A stretch of DNA of 64,000 nt, taken from contig OZ242312.1 of assembly GCA_965207805.1 (NCBI GenBank), positions 744,001 through 808,000 on the forward strand. The letters run 5' to 3'. Each line of letters opens with the position of its first letter. Position 1 is the first letter of the stretch. The notes under the pieces were generated by a model. It did not search any database. It saw only the letters and a program-made list of their open reading frames with translations, and was not told the origin of the DNA. Source of the DNA: Palauibacter sp965207805 (GTDB taxonomy: Bacteria; Gemmatimonadota; Gemmatimonadetes; Palauibacterales; Palauibacteraceae). This document shows, one piece after another, positions 53,791 through 62,139 of this stretch. Position numbers and translations under genes: made by a program.

Positions 53791-54184
53791 CGTTAGTTTC
53801 CGCCGTTCGAGGCCAAGGGCACGCGGACGCTCCTGCCTCGTAGCGCGCTGCCTGCCATGGTTGCATTCCTCCTGATGCTGTCAATGGTCCGCCGTCCAAA
53901 CCTAGCGACCCTCACATGGAAGCGCGTTTCCGAGCCGACCAAGAGCCGAACGCGTTGGTTCGGGGATGTCGCCGACCGCCGGAAGAAATCTATCCAAGCC
54001 ATCGCAGGGTAGCTTGGACCCGTAACTGGATACTCCGGTCGTGGGCCGGGCCGGGGCCGGGGGAGCGGCTGGCGGCGGTGTCCGGCGGGATGCATACGGC
54101 ATTGAACACCCCGGTACGTTACCGGCGCATGGGATACTGCCCGCTGGTTGACTCGACTGCAAACGGTTCGTCACCGTTTCAGAC
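53791..54184. other. Gene-free stretch between divergent genes
   Basis: About 390 bases between the type IIG gene and a rightward gene, so promoters for both should be here. TTGACT at about 54,148 is a possible -35 box for the rightward gene, but no convincing -10 box was found. Confidence 0.3.
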
Positions 54185-55162
54185 ATGGATACGCCGGAAC
54201 AACGATTCGGTCCAACGGCGACAGGGACCGTCGCCAAGGAACGGGCAAGGGCGCTGGAGCCGTTGGGCTGGAAGGGACGCCGCGCCGAATGGATTGCCTT
54301 GGCCTGCTGCCACGGCGGCGTGTTCACCCGCGTGCAGTGGACGAGCTTCCTCGGGTGCCACCACGAAAAGGTGGGCCGCGCCGTCCGCAAGCTCGTCGCC
54401 CAGGGCGTGGCGATCGAGGAGAAGCCGCCAGGCATCAAGGGCATCGGGCGGATCTGCCGGATCCACGGTCGCCCGATCTACAAGGCGCTCGGCTTGGGGG
54501 ACCGCCGCCGCCGGAGGATCACGTCGCCGGAGGTGACGATGCGGCGCCTGCTCGGGCTGGACTACGTGCTCGAACATCCCCGCCTGCCGTGGCTGCCGAC
54601 CGAGGCCGACCGGGTGGCCGCCTTCGAGGCGCTCGGGATCGAGCGGGGACTCCTTCCCCAACGGGTCTACCGGGGCGCGCTCGGGGGCCTCCGGCGCTTC
54701 TTTCCGCTCGGGCTGCCCATTGCGCTGGACACGGAGCGCGCGGTCTTCGTCTACGCCGAACCGGGTTACGAGACCGCGACGGCGATCCGCTCGTGGGGCG
54801 CGAAGCACGGCGATCTCTGGAAGGGGCTCTGGGACCTCGGCCACAAGATCGAGGTGGTGGCGGTCGTCCGGAGATGGAAGGAGTACGGGAGGACGAGCCG
54901 GGTGCTGGCCAACTGGTCGCGGTATCCGCGCCCGTCCGAAATCGACAAGGGGACCCGGCGCGACCTCGCCCGCATCGAGCAGGCCATCCTTGCGGGAGAT
55001 GTCCGCACGCTCGACGAATACGGTGGCCTGAACGCCGCCTTGAAGCGCGCCATCGCCCTTGAGAACCGGGCGCGCAGGCGTGCGGGGCGGGGGCTGACGG
55101 AACGCGTCAAGACATGGAGTTCGGATCGGCTGGCGGGGGCTCGAATCTGGTGGGAGTCCTGA
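54185..55162 (+). CDS. Conserved element protein with N-terminal winged-helix-like region
   Basis: 325 residues, not assigned to a family. The first 100 residues (RRAEWIALACCHGGVFTRVQ, then HEKVGRAVRKLVAQGVAIEE) look like a winged helix-turn-helix. The middle is well-ordered alpha/beta (VFVYAEPGYETATAIRSWGA) and the C-terminus is helical (GLNAALKRAIALENRARRR). A decayed copy of the C-terminus lies in element A at 22,035, so this is a core gene of the A/B family rather than cargo, perhaps for replication or maintenance. Confidence 0.65.
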   Translation: MDTPEQRFGPTATGTVAKERARALEPLGWKGRRAEWIALACCHGGVFTRVQWTSFLGCHHEKVGRAVRKLVAQGVAIEEKPPGIKGIGRICRIHGRPIYKALGLGDRRRRRITSPEVTMRRLLGLDYVLEHPRLPWLPTEADRVAAFEALGIERGLLPQRVYRGALGGLRRFFPLGLPIALDTERAVFVYAEPGYETATAIRSWGAKHGDLWKGLWDLGHKIEVVAVVRRWKEYGRTSRVLANWSRYPRPSEIDKGTRRDLARIEQAILAGDVRTLDEYGGLNAALKRAIALENRARRRAGRGLTERVKTWSSDRLAGARIWWES

Positions 55163-55561
55163 TGTGCTGGGCCGTACCGGAGGTGTGCAAGAGACAACGG
55201 GGGTCGATGCACATTTTGGCGCTTCGGTGATGCGCACCGCCCGTCCTGCATATCCGCTGGCGCGGCAACGTCTTGCGGTTTCGCCGCGCGGTCGGCCGGG
55301 GCGCGGGAGCCGGTTGGGGCGTGGTGGGGAGCGCCCCCAGGGGCACAGGTGCCCGGTTCGGGCGCGGGGCCGTGCGCGTTTTCACACGCTCGTCCCCGCC
55401 CCCTTCTGGGGTCGCTCCCCCACGAATTATCCCTGCGGGAAGGCTCAACTCCACGCGGTCGGCGTTCGCGGACGACGGAGCCGGACGGTGACCGGCGGCG
55501 GTCGCCGGTGCCCCGCCGACTTGCCGGATCGGATGTCTTCTCTGGCTGAGGAGCCGGCGCG
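55163..55561. other. Gene-free GC-rich stretch
   Basis: About 400 bases with a GC hairpin (GGGGAGCGCCCCC near 55,323-55,335) and a G/C-rich run. No gene or RNA family is recognised. Confidence 0.3.
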
Positions 55562-56539
55562 GTGACGGCCAGCCGGATCCGGTGTGCGGGCGCGTTTGTC
55601 GTCCTCGGTGTTGCGGCGCTGCTCCTGATCCTCTTGGTGTCGTCCTCCGACCGGCAGGCGGTTCTGGACGACCGGGCGTCGGTCGAGCGCGAAGTCGTCG
55701 CGGCACTCCCTCCCGGCACGGGCGCATTGATCGAGCGGTTGCGGCGAACCAACCTGCTCAACGCGGACGAGATCCACGACCGGCTCGGTCTTGAGAGCGC
55801 GTCCCCCACGCGCGGCTTTCTGACGAAGAACCCGTACGAGCCGCCGTACCGCGAATCCTGTCCGGCCTTGGCCGACCTCCGGTATCCGCTTCCCCCGCAC
55901 CCACGGAGCTACGAGTGGGACGAGGCGGCGGGAACGTTCTCCTTCCATGGCCAGGAGCCGGTCCTCGAATGGTACTCCTCGCTGGCGTCCGACACCGAGG
56001 TGTGCGCCGTCCGGTTCGCCGATTCCGCGCGCGTGGACTACCGGCTCCGCACCTTCCCCGACGCGGAGAGCGCGGTCGCGGAGGGTCACGTCGTCACACA
56101 CCGTCGCCACTGCGGCACCTGTTCATCGCTGCGGGATCTCGCGGCCTACATGGCGAGACCGGATCTAACCTCGCCCGCGAGGACATGCGCGAGAAGGCTG
56201 ACGGCCGGGGGCGTCAAGCGGTGCCTCATGGAGGAGATCGGCCTGTCGGCGCGTTGTGCCGAGACGTGGACATACAACGTGCTGCATACGAGGCGGCGCT
56301 GTGCCGGGGCCTGCATCGGGCATTACGGCCTGTGGAACGTGCTGACGAACCACATGGACGGCGTGCGCACGGACGAGGGCGGCAACCTGAATCCCTGTTT
56401 GGCCTGCGACGAACACGCCTCCGGCCCGGGCTTCCGGTTCGCGGCGGGACGCACGCGGCGCTCCTCGGGACTGGTGTCGGCGATCCCCCGGACGGCGGGC
56501 GAGATGTACGCCGTCGATCACTGGCGCTACTTCAGGTGA
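55562..56539 (+). CDS. Membrane-anchored cysteine-rich protein of unknown function
   Basis: 325 residues from a GTG. One N-terminal helix (GAFVVLGVAALLLILLV) should anchor it with the bulk outside the cytoplasm. About a dozen cysteines recur in a fixed pattern in the C-terminal half: RRHCGTCSSL, ARTCARRL, RCLMEE, SARCAETWTYN, RRRCAGACIGHYG and NPCLACDEH. Paired spacings (CxxC) suggest disulfides, metal or heme-like binding, but no CxxCH is present. No family is recognised. The element's redox operon makes a redox role possible. Confidence 0.65.
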   Translation: MTASRIRCAGAFVVLGVAALLLILLVSSSDRQAVLDDRASVEREVVAALPPGTGALIERLRRTNLLNADEIHDRLGLESASPTRGFLTKNPYEPPYRESCPALADLRYPLPPHPRSYEWDEAAGTFSFHGQEPVLEWYSSLASDTEVCAVRFADSARVDYRLRTFPDAESAVAEGHVVTHRRHCGTCSSLRDLAAYMARPDLTSPARTCARRLTAGGVKRCLMEEIGLSARCAETWTYNVLHTRRRCAGACIGHYGLWNVLTNHMDGVRTDEGGNLNPCLACDEHASGPGFRFAAGRTRRSSGLVSAIPRTAGEMYAVDHWRYFR

Positions 56540-56696
56540 CGGGCGACGCCAATCCGAACTCCGGGGCCATCGGCGGCCCGGCGACATTGACGCTTGCCGA
56601 CCGCTCGTCGAGTATTCCCAGCTGAATGCAATCGAACAGCCTCCGACTCATCCGCACCCACCGGGCGCGGACCCGCCTCCAGAAAGGGTAACGGAC

Positions 56697-57344
56697 ATGG
56701 GCAGCTTGCACGATGCCGTCATGCAGTACGTGGAAGGCGAACTGAAGAAGGATCCCCGCGTGAAGAACGCCACCCTGTTCGCCGGTGCCCGCGAGATCGA
56801 CGAGGTGGTCGGGGAACTGACGCTGCAACAGTTTCACGCCAAGTATCGGCTACCGGCGATCCGGAGCATAGCGCCCCAAGGGCGGCCCGCACGGAAGCCG
56901 AAAGCGGTTTCGACACCCGACCCCTCGCCAGCGTCCTTGGGTGATGGTGCCGCCGTCATGGAGTACGTGGAGCGGATGCTCGAAGTGAATCCCGGAATCA
57001 CCAACGCGGACCTGTTCGCGGGCGCCCGCGAGATCGACCCCTCCGTCGGACAACTCACGGGTCGGCAGTTCCACGCGAGATACCCCCTCCAAGTGAAGGC
57101 GCGGCTCGCAAGGGCCGCCGCGCCCGAGGCCAAGGCGCCGCCGGAACCGGAGGTCCCAACGGCTGAGGAGACCGCCGCCGCGGATGCGCCACCGGTGAAG
57201 GCGGGCGATCCGGTTGCGGTTCGCCGCCTTCTGCTCGATCTGGCCAAGGAACTCGCGAGCGCGGAGAGCAAGGCGGAAGTGATCGAGGTCATGGCCCGGC
57301 TGGATGAATACGTCGCCGAGATCATGGAGGCGGCGCGCGGCTGA
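56697..57344 (+). CDS. Protein with two tandem copies of an unknown 45-residue domain
   Basis: 215 residues. Residues about 8-52 (VMQYVEGELKKDPRVKNATL, LFAGAREIDEVVGELT, LQQFHAKYRLP) and about 86-130 (VMEYVERMLEVNPGITNADL, LFAGAREIDPSVGQLT, GRQFHARYPLQ) are clear duplicates. A Pro/Ala-rich linker and a C-terminal helical segment (VAVRRLLLDLAKELASAESK) follow. The repeated unit resembles a small helical DNA- or protein-binding module; I do not know the family. AAAGGG precedes the ATG. Confidence 0.65.
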   Translation: MGSLHDAVMQYVEGELKKDPRVKNATLFAGAREIDEVVGELTLQQFHAKYRLPAIRSIAPQGRPARKPKAVSTPDPSPASLGDGAAVMEYVERMLEVNPGITNADLFAGAREIDPSVGQLTGRQFHARYPLQVKARLARAAAPEAKAPPEPEVPTAEETAAADAPPVKAGDPVAVRRLLLDLAKELASAESKAEVIEVMARLDEYVAEIMEAARG

Positions 57345-57467
57345 CCGCGACGAGACGGGTCAGGAGCGCCGCGCACGCCTGACCGAACAGTTGCCGCCTT
57401 GGCGGCTTTGGAGAGGTCGGAGGAGAGCGCGGAAGACGACCGCCAACCCCTTCCCGCGAGGGACCGC

Positions 57468-57625
57468 TGGCTGGGAGCGACCCCGTAGCGGAGGGGAGGA
57501 TAGGGATGCACATCGCCATCCTCCCCGATGCCGATCGAGGCATGCCGAGATGGGGGGTCGCTCCCAGCCACGGCCTCGATGGCCGGATCGGCATCGCCGC
57601 TCCGGCGGCCGTGGTGCAACCGCAA
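57468..57625 (+). ncRNA. Multi-hairpin structured repeat, copy 1
   Basis: An outer 17-bp stem (57,468-57,484 with 57,554-57,570; TGGCTGGGAGCGACCCC) encloses a 9-bp stem (GGGGAGGAT with ATCCTCCCC) and a 5-bp stem (ATGCC with GGCAT). A fourth stem (CACGGCC with GGCCGTG) follows, and then the conserved tail GTGCAACCGCAA. A second copy at 59,831 keeps the same layout with different stem sequences. This could be a structured RNA, an origin or a transfer site. Confidence 0.5.
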
Positions 57626-57841
57626 GCTCGCCAGCGACATGCGGAACCGGAGGCGTGCACACGGGAAGGCGGTTTCCGTGCACAAGCACCCCGACGTGGG
57701 ATGTGCACGCACGGATCGGCATCGGGAGCGTCAAAAAGCGCCTCCAAGTCACGGCTCCGACACCCCCCAACGATCGGGAACGATGGGTTGCTGTGAACCT
57801 CGGCCCGGGCCATCGTCCTCACCCTTGCGCGCGCCGCTGTC

Positions 57842-59539
57842 CTACGAACTCCGGTTCCTCTGATGCAGGCCGACGAATCCGACGATGACGCGTTCGTTCT
57901 CCTCGTCCCAGGCGAAGGCGATCCGGATCGTGTGGTGCGGGTCGTGACTGGCCCCCTTGCCGAGGTGGGCGGCCAGCTTCCAAGCGGTTCCGTTCACGCG
58001 GGTCCGGTACCAGTCCCGGAACCGTCCCATCGTGGCGGCCGACTGGTTCGACTTGTAGAACCAGCCGGGGCAGGTCTCCCCGATCCGGTCCGTCGGCCCG
58101 TTCCGGTAGGCCGTGGCGAGCCACGCCAGCGCGTCGAACACCTCGGCGGGGTTCGCGAAGGGCGTGTCCTCGTTCGAGCGCGAGTTGAGCTTGATGAGCA
58201 GCCGGTCGGGGAACATCTTCCGCGCTTGGGCGATGGCCTCGCGAACGCTCCCGACCGGCTCCGCTGCCACGGGCTCGCCGTCGCCCACCCGGGCCTGTCT
58301 GCGCTCTTCGACGTAGGCGCGCCGCCAGTGCTCCTCCATCCGCCGACTCCGCGCAACCTCGTCCCGTAGCCGTCCGGCCTCCTCGTCTCCCAGCGTCTTG
58401 GCCTCCCGGAGCGTCCGGTTGTCCGCTTCGAGGCGCTCGCGGTCCCCTCGAAGGGCCTCGATCTCGCGCCGGGCCGAATCGCCATCGTCTTCGGGCGCGC
58501 CGGAATCAGGTTCCGGCTCCGCTTCCGCGCCGTCGGCCGCCTTGGAAGCCGTGCTTCCTTCCAAGGTGTCAGCTTCGGTCCCGGATCCGTCCTCGTCCGG
58601 CGGGTCGGGCTTGGCAACCCGCTCCCGCCACGCATCGACCGCCGCGAGAATGGCGTCCTCGCACTCGCGGCGGTGCACCGACCGCTCAAGCTCCTCGTCG
58701 CGAGAGGGGGCTTGGGGACGGATCGGCTCGTATGCCTCGAAGCTCACTTCCAGAAAGATGAGGAGCGGGAGGGCCGAATTGGTCAGCGCGGGCCGCTCCT
58801 CGACCAGTCCGGGCCACGGGTCCGGGTCGATGCCGAGGTAGCGCAGTTCCTCGCCGAACCGCTCTTGAAGGGAGGCGCAAAGGCCCGTGATCTGCTCCCG
58901 GCACCAGCCAACCAGTTCGCGCTCCTTGTCTCGCCGGATGTCCTCCATCCACTTGACGAGGGTGTCGGCCTCGTCCCACTCGGGCGCGTTGGGCCGAAGG
59001 TCTTGCAGGATGTCGAGCCAATCCCGAAAGAGCGGCGACACCAATGGCGGCGGCGCGGGGAAGCGCCGGGCGAGCAGGCAGAGCATCAGGCCGGCGGACT
59101 CGCGGTCCACCGCGTCGTCGGTCGCCGCCAACGCCTCGCGCTCGGCGCGCCATTCCTCGCGCGTCCAGAACGAATCGAACCGCGCTTCGGGTGGCTCGGG
59201 CACGGGCATGCCCCTGCTTGCCAGATGCTGGGTGGCTTGATCGCGAAGCCCTCCGTGGGAGTCGATCCAGGCATTGAGGACCGCCTTGGCGAGGTCATGA
59301 TCGTGGTGCTGGATCGCCTCCAAGACGGGCTGGAGGAGCTTTGGCCGGGGCGCGCGGCTGGCGTCCCGGTATCCGTCCACCCGAAGACGCCGCAGGGCGG
59401 CCCCGCGTTGTCGGCGAAGCGCCTTGGACTCTGGACGGTGCTTCAGGGCGCGCTTCACCACGCGGCGGCGGAAGTCCTCGCTCAGCGTGGGGAAGATCTC
59501 GCTCGGGGTTCTCGGTTTGGTCGCGGGCTGGTCGATCAC
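57842..59539 (-). CDS. Large element protein of unknown function
   Basis: 565 residues from the GTG at 59539, with AGGAGT seven bases upstream; longer frames reach into the structured repeat and are rejected. The N-terminal part is helical and charged, the middle has a coiled coil (IEALRGDRERLEADNRTLRE) after an acidic linker, and the C-terminal 110 residues are compact (CPGWFYKSNQSAATMGRFRD, then HTIRIAFAWDEENERVIVGF, then VGLHQRN). The latter looks like a small alpha/beta domain found at the end of several hypothetical defence or phage proteins. The gene is flanked by the two structured repeats. Confidence 0.65.
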   Translation of the reverse strand: MIDQPATKPRTPSEIFPTLSEDFRRRVVKRALKHRPESKALRRQRGAALRRLRVDGYRDASRAPRPKLLQPVLEAIQHHDHDLAKAVLNAWIDSHGGLRDQATQHLASRGMPVPEPPEARFDSFWTREEWRAEREALAATDDAVDRESAGLMLCLLARRFPAPPPLVSPLFRDWLDILQDLRPNAPEWDEADTLVKWMEDIRRDKERELVGWCREQITGLCASLQERFGEELRYLGIDPDPWPGLVEERPALTNSALPLLIFLEVSFEAYEPIRPQAPSRDEELERSVHRRECEDAILAAVDAWRERVAKPDPPDEDGSGTEADTLEGSTASKAADGAEAEPEPDSGAPEDDGDSARREIEALRGDRERLEADNRTLREAKTLGDEEAGRLRDEVARSRRMEEHWRRAYVEERRQARVGDGEPVAAEPVGSVREAIAQARKMFPDRLLIKLNSRSNEDTPFANPAEVFDALAWLATAYRNGPTDRIGETCPGWFYKSNQSAATMGRFRDWYRTRVNGTAWKLAAHLGKGASHDPHHTIRIAFAWDEENERVIVGFVGLHQRNRSS

Positions 59540-59830
59540 GGCGACTACTCCTTGCAGGAATGGGGCTCTCTCGCTCCACGTGGGGATGGATGCACCGGCG
59601 GTGGGAAGGGGGCGTTGCTCCCCTTGTTTCCACCAAGACTCGGCACCGTCCGCGTTCGTCTGCAAGATCGACCCGACGAGGTGAGAAGGTCCACCCCACC
59701 CAGCGGCGGAATGCACGCATTGCGGACGCGGGTGCTTCCCAAAGGGTTGAAGGCCGCTGGCGGTGGCCTCCAAACCATCCGCGACCGCGCTCAGCGAGTC
59801 TCGGGCTGCCTTCCCGAAGGGATCGCTGGC

Positions 59831-59981
59831 CCGGAGCGACCTCCCGCGGAGGGTTGGGATGGCGTGCACATCCCAACCCTCCCCCGTGGCACGCCACGCG
59901 TCCACGGACGGGGGTCGCTCCGGTCACGGCCTCCGTTTCCGGCGCGGCGCAGCCGCCCCGGAGGCCGTTGTGCAACCGCAA
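59831..59981 (+). ncRNA. Multi-hairpin structured repeat, copy 2
   Basis: Same layout as copy 1: outer stem CCGGAGCGACC with GGTCGCTCCGG, inner stem GGAGGGTTGGGAT with ATCCCAACCCTCC, a small stem CGTGGC with GCCACG, then ACGGCCTCC with GGAGGCCGT and the tail GTGCAACCGCAA. Most stem bases differ from copy 1, but pairing is kept. It lies about 215 bp upstream of the integrase. The rest of 59,540-60,195 holds no gene. Confidence 0.5.
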
Positions 59982-60195
59982 TCCGGCAAACGACATGTGC
60001 CGTCGCTGGCGTGCACGTCCGGAACGCGTGTCCGCGCACACGGACCCCGAGGTCGATGTGCGCTCGCCGCCCGGCCCCGGTGACCGGGTTTCCGGGACGG
60101 AAACCGGCTTTCGAGCAACCGCAACTGGCGCAAGGGCCTTCCCTCCGCGAAGTTTCGTTCGCGCAGGTCGTGCGGTCCATCGAGAGAGGAATCGA

Positions 60196-61359
60196 ATGAT
60201 GGCACGCACGAAACGAGGTCGGCGCTCGTACAGCGCCGGCGAATGGGGCCGGAACCGGGTGAGGGTGTTCACCGATCCCAAGACCGGCCTTTACCAGATG
60301 GAGTGGCGCGAGAACGGGCGCAGGCGCACGAAGTCGCTCAAGCACCGGGACTGGAGGCGCGCGAAGCGGCAGGCGGACGAGTTCGCCGCCGCGTTTGCAA
60401 GCCCCGGCCTGAATGGCAAAGCGGAAGCCGAGCCGGAGCCGCTCACGCTGGGCATGCTTTTTGACATCTACGCCGAGGAGGTGACGCCCGCCAAGGGCGA
60501 GAAGTCGCGGCGGCACGATAGGGTCGCGACCGCGATGTTCCTCCGGTTCTTCGGCACCGACCGAAGGCCCGAAACCCTGTCGCGGCGGGACTGGGACCGA
60601 TTCATCCAAGCCCGGCGGGCGGGCAGGGTTGGCCTGTCCGGGAGGCCCGTGGGCGACCGGACGATCGAATGGGATCTGGCGTTCCTGATGGCGGTGCTGA
60701 ACTGGGCAGAGCGTTCCAACGACGAGCGGGGCCGCCCGCTGCTCGACAGGAATCCGCTGAAGGGCCTGAGGAAGCCCACGGAGAAGAACCCCGCCCGGGT
60801 CGTTCTCACCGAGGAGGAATACCGGGCTCTGCTCGGGGTTTCCCGGGAGGTCGGGTGGCGATTCCATGTCGCACTCGTGCTCGCGCACGAGACGGGGCAC
60901 CGCATCGGAGCCATCCGCAAGCTCCGCTGGTCGGATGTCGACTTCGAGGGCCGGGAGGTGCGGTGGAGGGCGGAGCACGAGAAGACGGGCTACGGGCACA
61001 GGACGCCGGTGACCGACCGGGCACTGGCGGCCTTGGAAGAGGCGCGACAGATGAGCGGCGCAACCGGTGACGCGCCGGTGCTGCCCCCGCCGACCGACGC
61101 GGGGACGTGGATCTCCAACAGCTTGGCGCTCACGTGGTGGAACAGGGCCGTGGCGCTTGCCGGGCTGGAGCCGAAGCGCGGCCGGGGTTGGCACTCGCTG
61201 AGGAGGAAGTTCGCCAGCGACCTGATGGACTTGCCGCTCAAGGTCCTCTGCGAGCTTGGCGGTTGGAAGGACCCGAAGACGGTGCTGCGCTGTTACCAGC
61301 AGGCCGACTCGGTACAGCTTCGGAAGGCTTTGGACAGCCGCTCGATGGGTCGGGCCTAA
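60196..61359 (+). CDS. Tyrosine integrase of element B
   Basis: 387 residues; the ATG at 60196 is followed by a second ATG, which corresponds to the start in element A. It is closely similar throughout to 27,213-28,373: SYSAGEWGRNRVRVF, HETGHRIGAIRKLRW, GWHSLRRKF, GGWKDPKTVLRCYQQ with the Tyr nucleophile. The stop lies 96 bp before the right core. The two integrases recognise different cores (GGGGTATGC and TGCACCAGCGGA), so target choice has diverged or is loose. Confidence 0.9.
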   Translation: MMARTKRGRRSYSAGEWGRNRVRVFTDPKTGLYQMEWRENGRRRTKSLKHRDWRRAKRQADEFAAAFASPGLNGKAEAEPEPLTLGMLFDIYAEEVTPAKGEKSRRHDRVATAMFLRFFGTDRRPETLSRRDWDRFIQARRAGRVGLSGRPVGDRTIEWDLAFLMAVLNWAERSNDERGRPLLDRNPLKGLRKPTEKNPARVVLTEEEYRALLGVSREVGWRFHVALVLAHETGHRIGAIRKLRWSDVDFEGREVRWRAEHEKTGYGHRTPVTDRALAALEEARQMSGATGDAPVLPPPTDAGTWISNSLALTWWNRAVALAGLEPKRGRGWHSLRRKFASDLMDLPLKVLCELGGWKDPKTVLRCYQQADSVQLRKALDSRSMGRA

Positions 61360-61466
61360 AATCCGCAATGGGCGGGAGTCATTGGGCGGGAATCCGGCCT
61401 GCATGACTCCCAAGTTCAACGATCACAATCAGATCCACGCCCAGTCCCAACTGTTGCACCAGCGGA
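61360..61466 (+). other. Right end of element B with tandem repeats and core
   Basis: GGGCGGGA, GTCATT and GGGCGGGA follow the integrase stop, aligned with the A-type end at 28,374. The core TGCACCAGCGGA closes the segment and continues into integrase codons of element C. Confidence 0.6.
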
Positions 61467-61980
61467 AGACGGCGGTGATCCGGTGCTGGGCCTTCCGCGC
61501 CGCTGCGGGCTTCGAGTTCCAGATCGGCGCGAGGCACGCGAGCACGTCCGCGCTCTCGATCCGGTCCACCCGCTTGTCGAGGAGCGGGGCGGCATGAAGG
61601 CGGAACGTGGACTCCCACTGCTCGGGGAGCGGGCTCCCAGCCTTCCAAGACTCCCGGTGGAGCTTGATCGTCCGCTCGGCGGCCTCGGCGAACGTCGGGA
61701 CGCCGCGCCCGCGCGGGTCTTGGCCCAGGAGGACGCCGCGGCTGTTGTCCAGCGCCTTCTGACGGGCCTCGGCGAGCGTCACCTCGGGATACGGGCCGAG
61801 TCCGATCGAGGTGAGCCGCCCCTCGATCCTGACGCGCTGACGCCATGTCTTGGTGATCCGGCCATCCCGTGTCCGGTGGACGCGAAGGCTCAGCCCGCGC
61901 CCGCCGCGCCCGTCGCCGTAGACTCCGGGCCGGTTGACCGTCCGCACGAACGCGGCGGAGAGTGTCCTCGGTCACTTCAT
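61456..61980 (-). pseudogene. N-terminal half of the P4-type integrase of element C
   Basis: The ATG at 61980 is followed by AAG and then TGA where the intact copy has an arginine codon, so there is also a nonsense mutation at codon 3. The rest matches residues 5-175 of the intact integrase (RTVNRPGVYG, GRGLSLRVHR, AAERTIKLHRESW) and ends at FRWC where element B begins. The gene was therefore inactive in two ways. It is the missing half of 44,080-44,720. Confidence 0.85.
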
Positions 61981-61999
61981 GGTGGGGTTCCCTCCTTGT

Positions 62000-62040
62000 G
62001 GTGTATCACTCATTGCAGCACTACACCGGGAAGAATACAC
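62000..62040. promoter_or_regulatory. Inverted repeats upstream of the split integrase
   Basis: GGTGTA/TACACC and GTGTAT/ATACAC, the same block as at 31,950-31,990, 19 bp before the integrase ATG. Conservation between both elements supports a control or integrase-binding site. Confidence 0.5.
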
Positions 62041-62139
62041 CGGATGGCAATGGACCGCAAGGGACGAAGAGACGCCGTGAAACCTACAGAATGCGTTGTC
62101 CAATAACGTTTTATAGCCTATTTGCTAGACCTTATCGGA

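Larger units (their letters stand above)
44709..61466. mobile_element. Element B: 16.8-kb integrative element inside the integrase gene of element C
   Basis: It is bounded by the 12-bp direct repeat TGCACCAGCGGA (44,709-44,720 and 61,455-61,466), which is part of the integrase coding sequence (codons for RWC). Left-end and right-end sequences match those of element A. Cargo: HU, an HsdR scrap, a redox operon, a type IIG gene, unknown genes, two structured repeats and an A-type integrase. No mob module is present, so it may rely on others for transfer. Confidence 0.75.

Noticed and set aside
59341..60195. Long N-terminal extension of the element B integrase
   Set aside because: The extension is the antisense of the 565-residue gene and of the structured repeat. 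The homologue in element A and the ribosome-binding site both support the start at 60,196.
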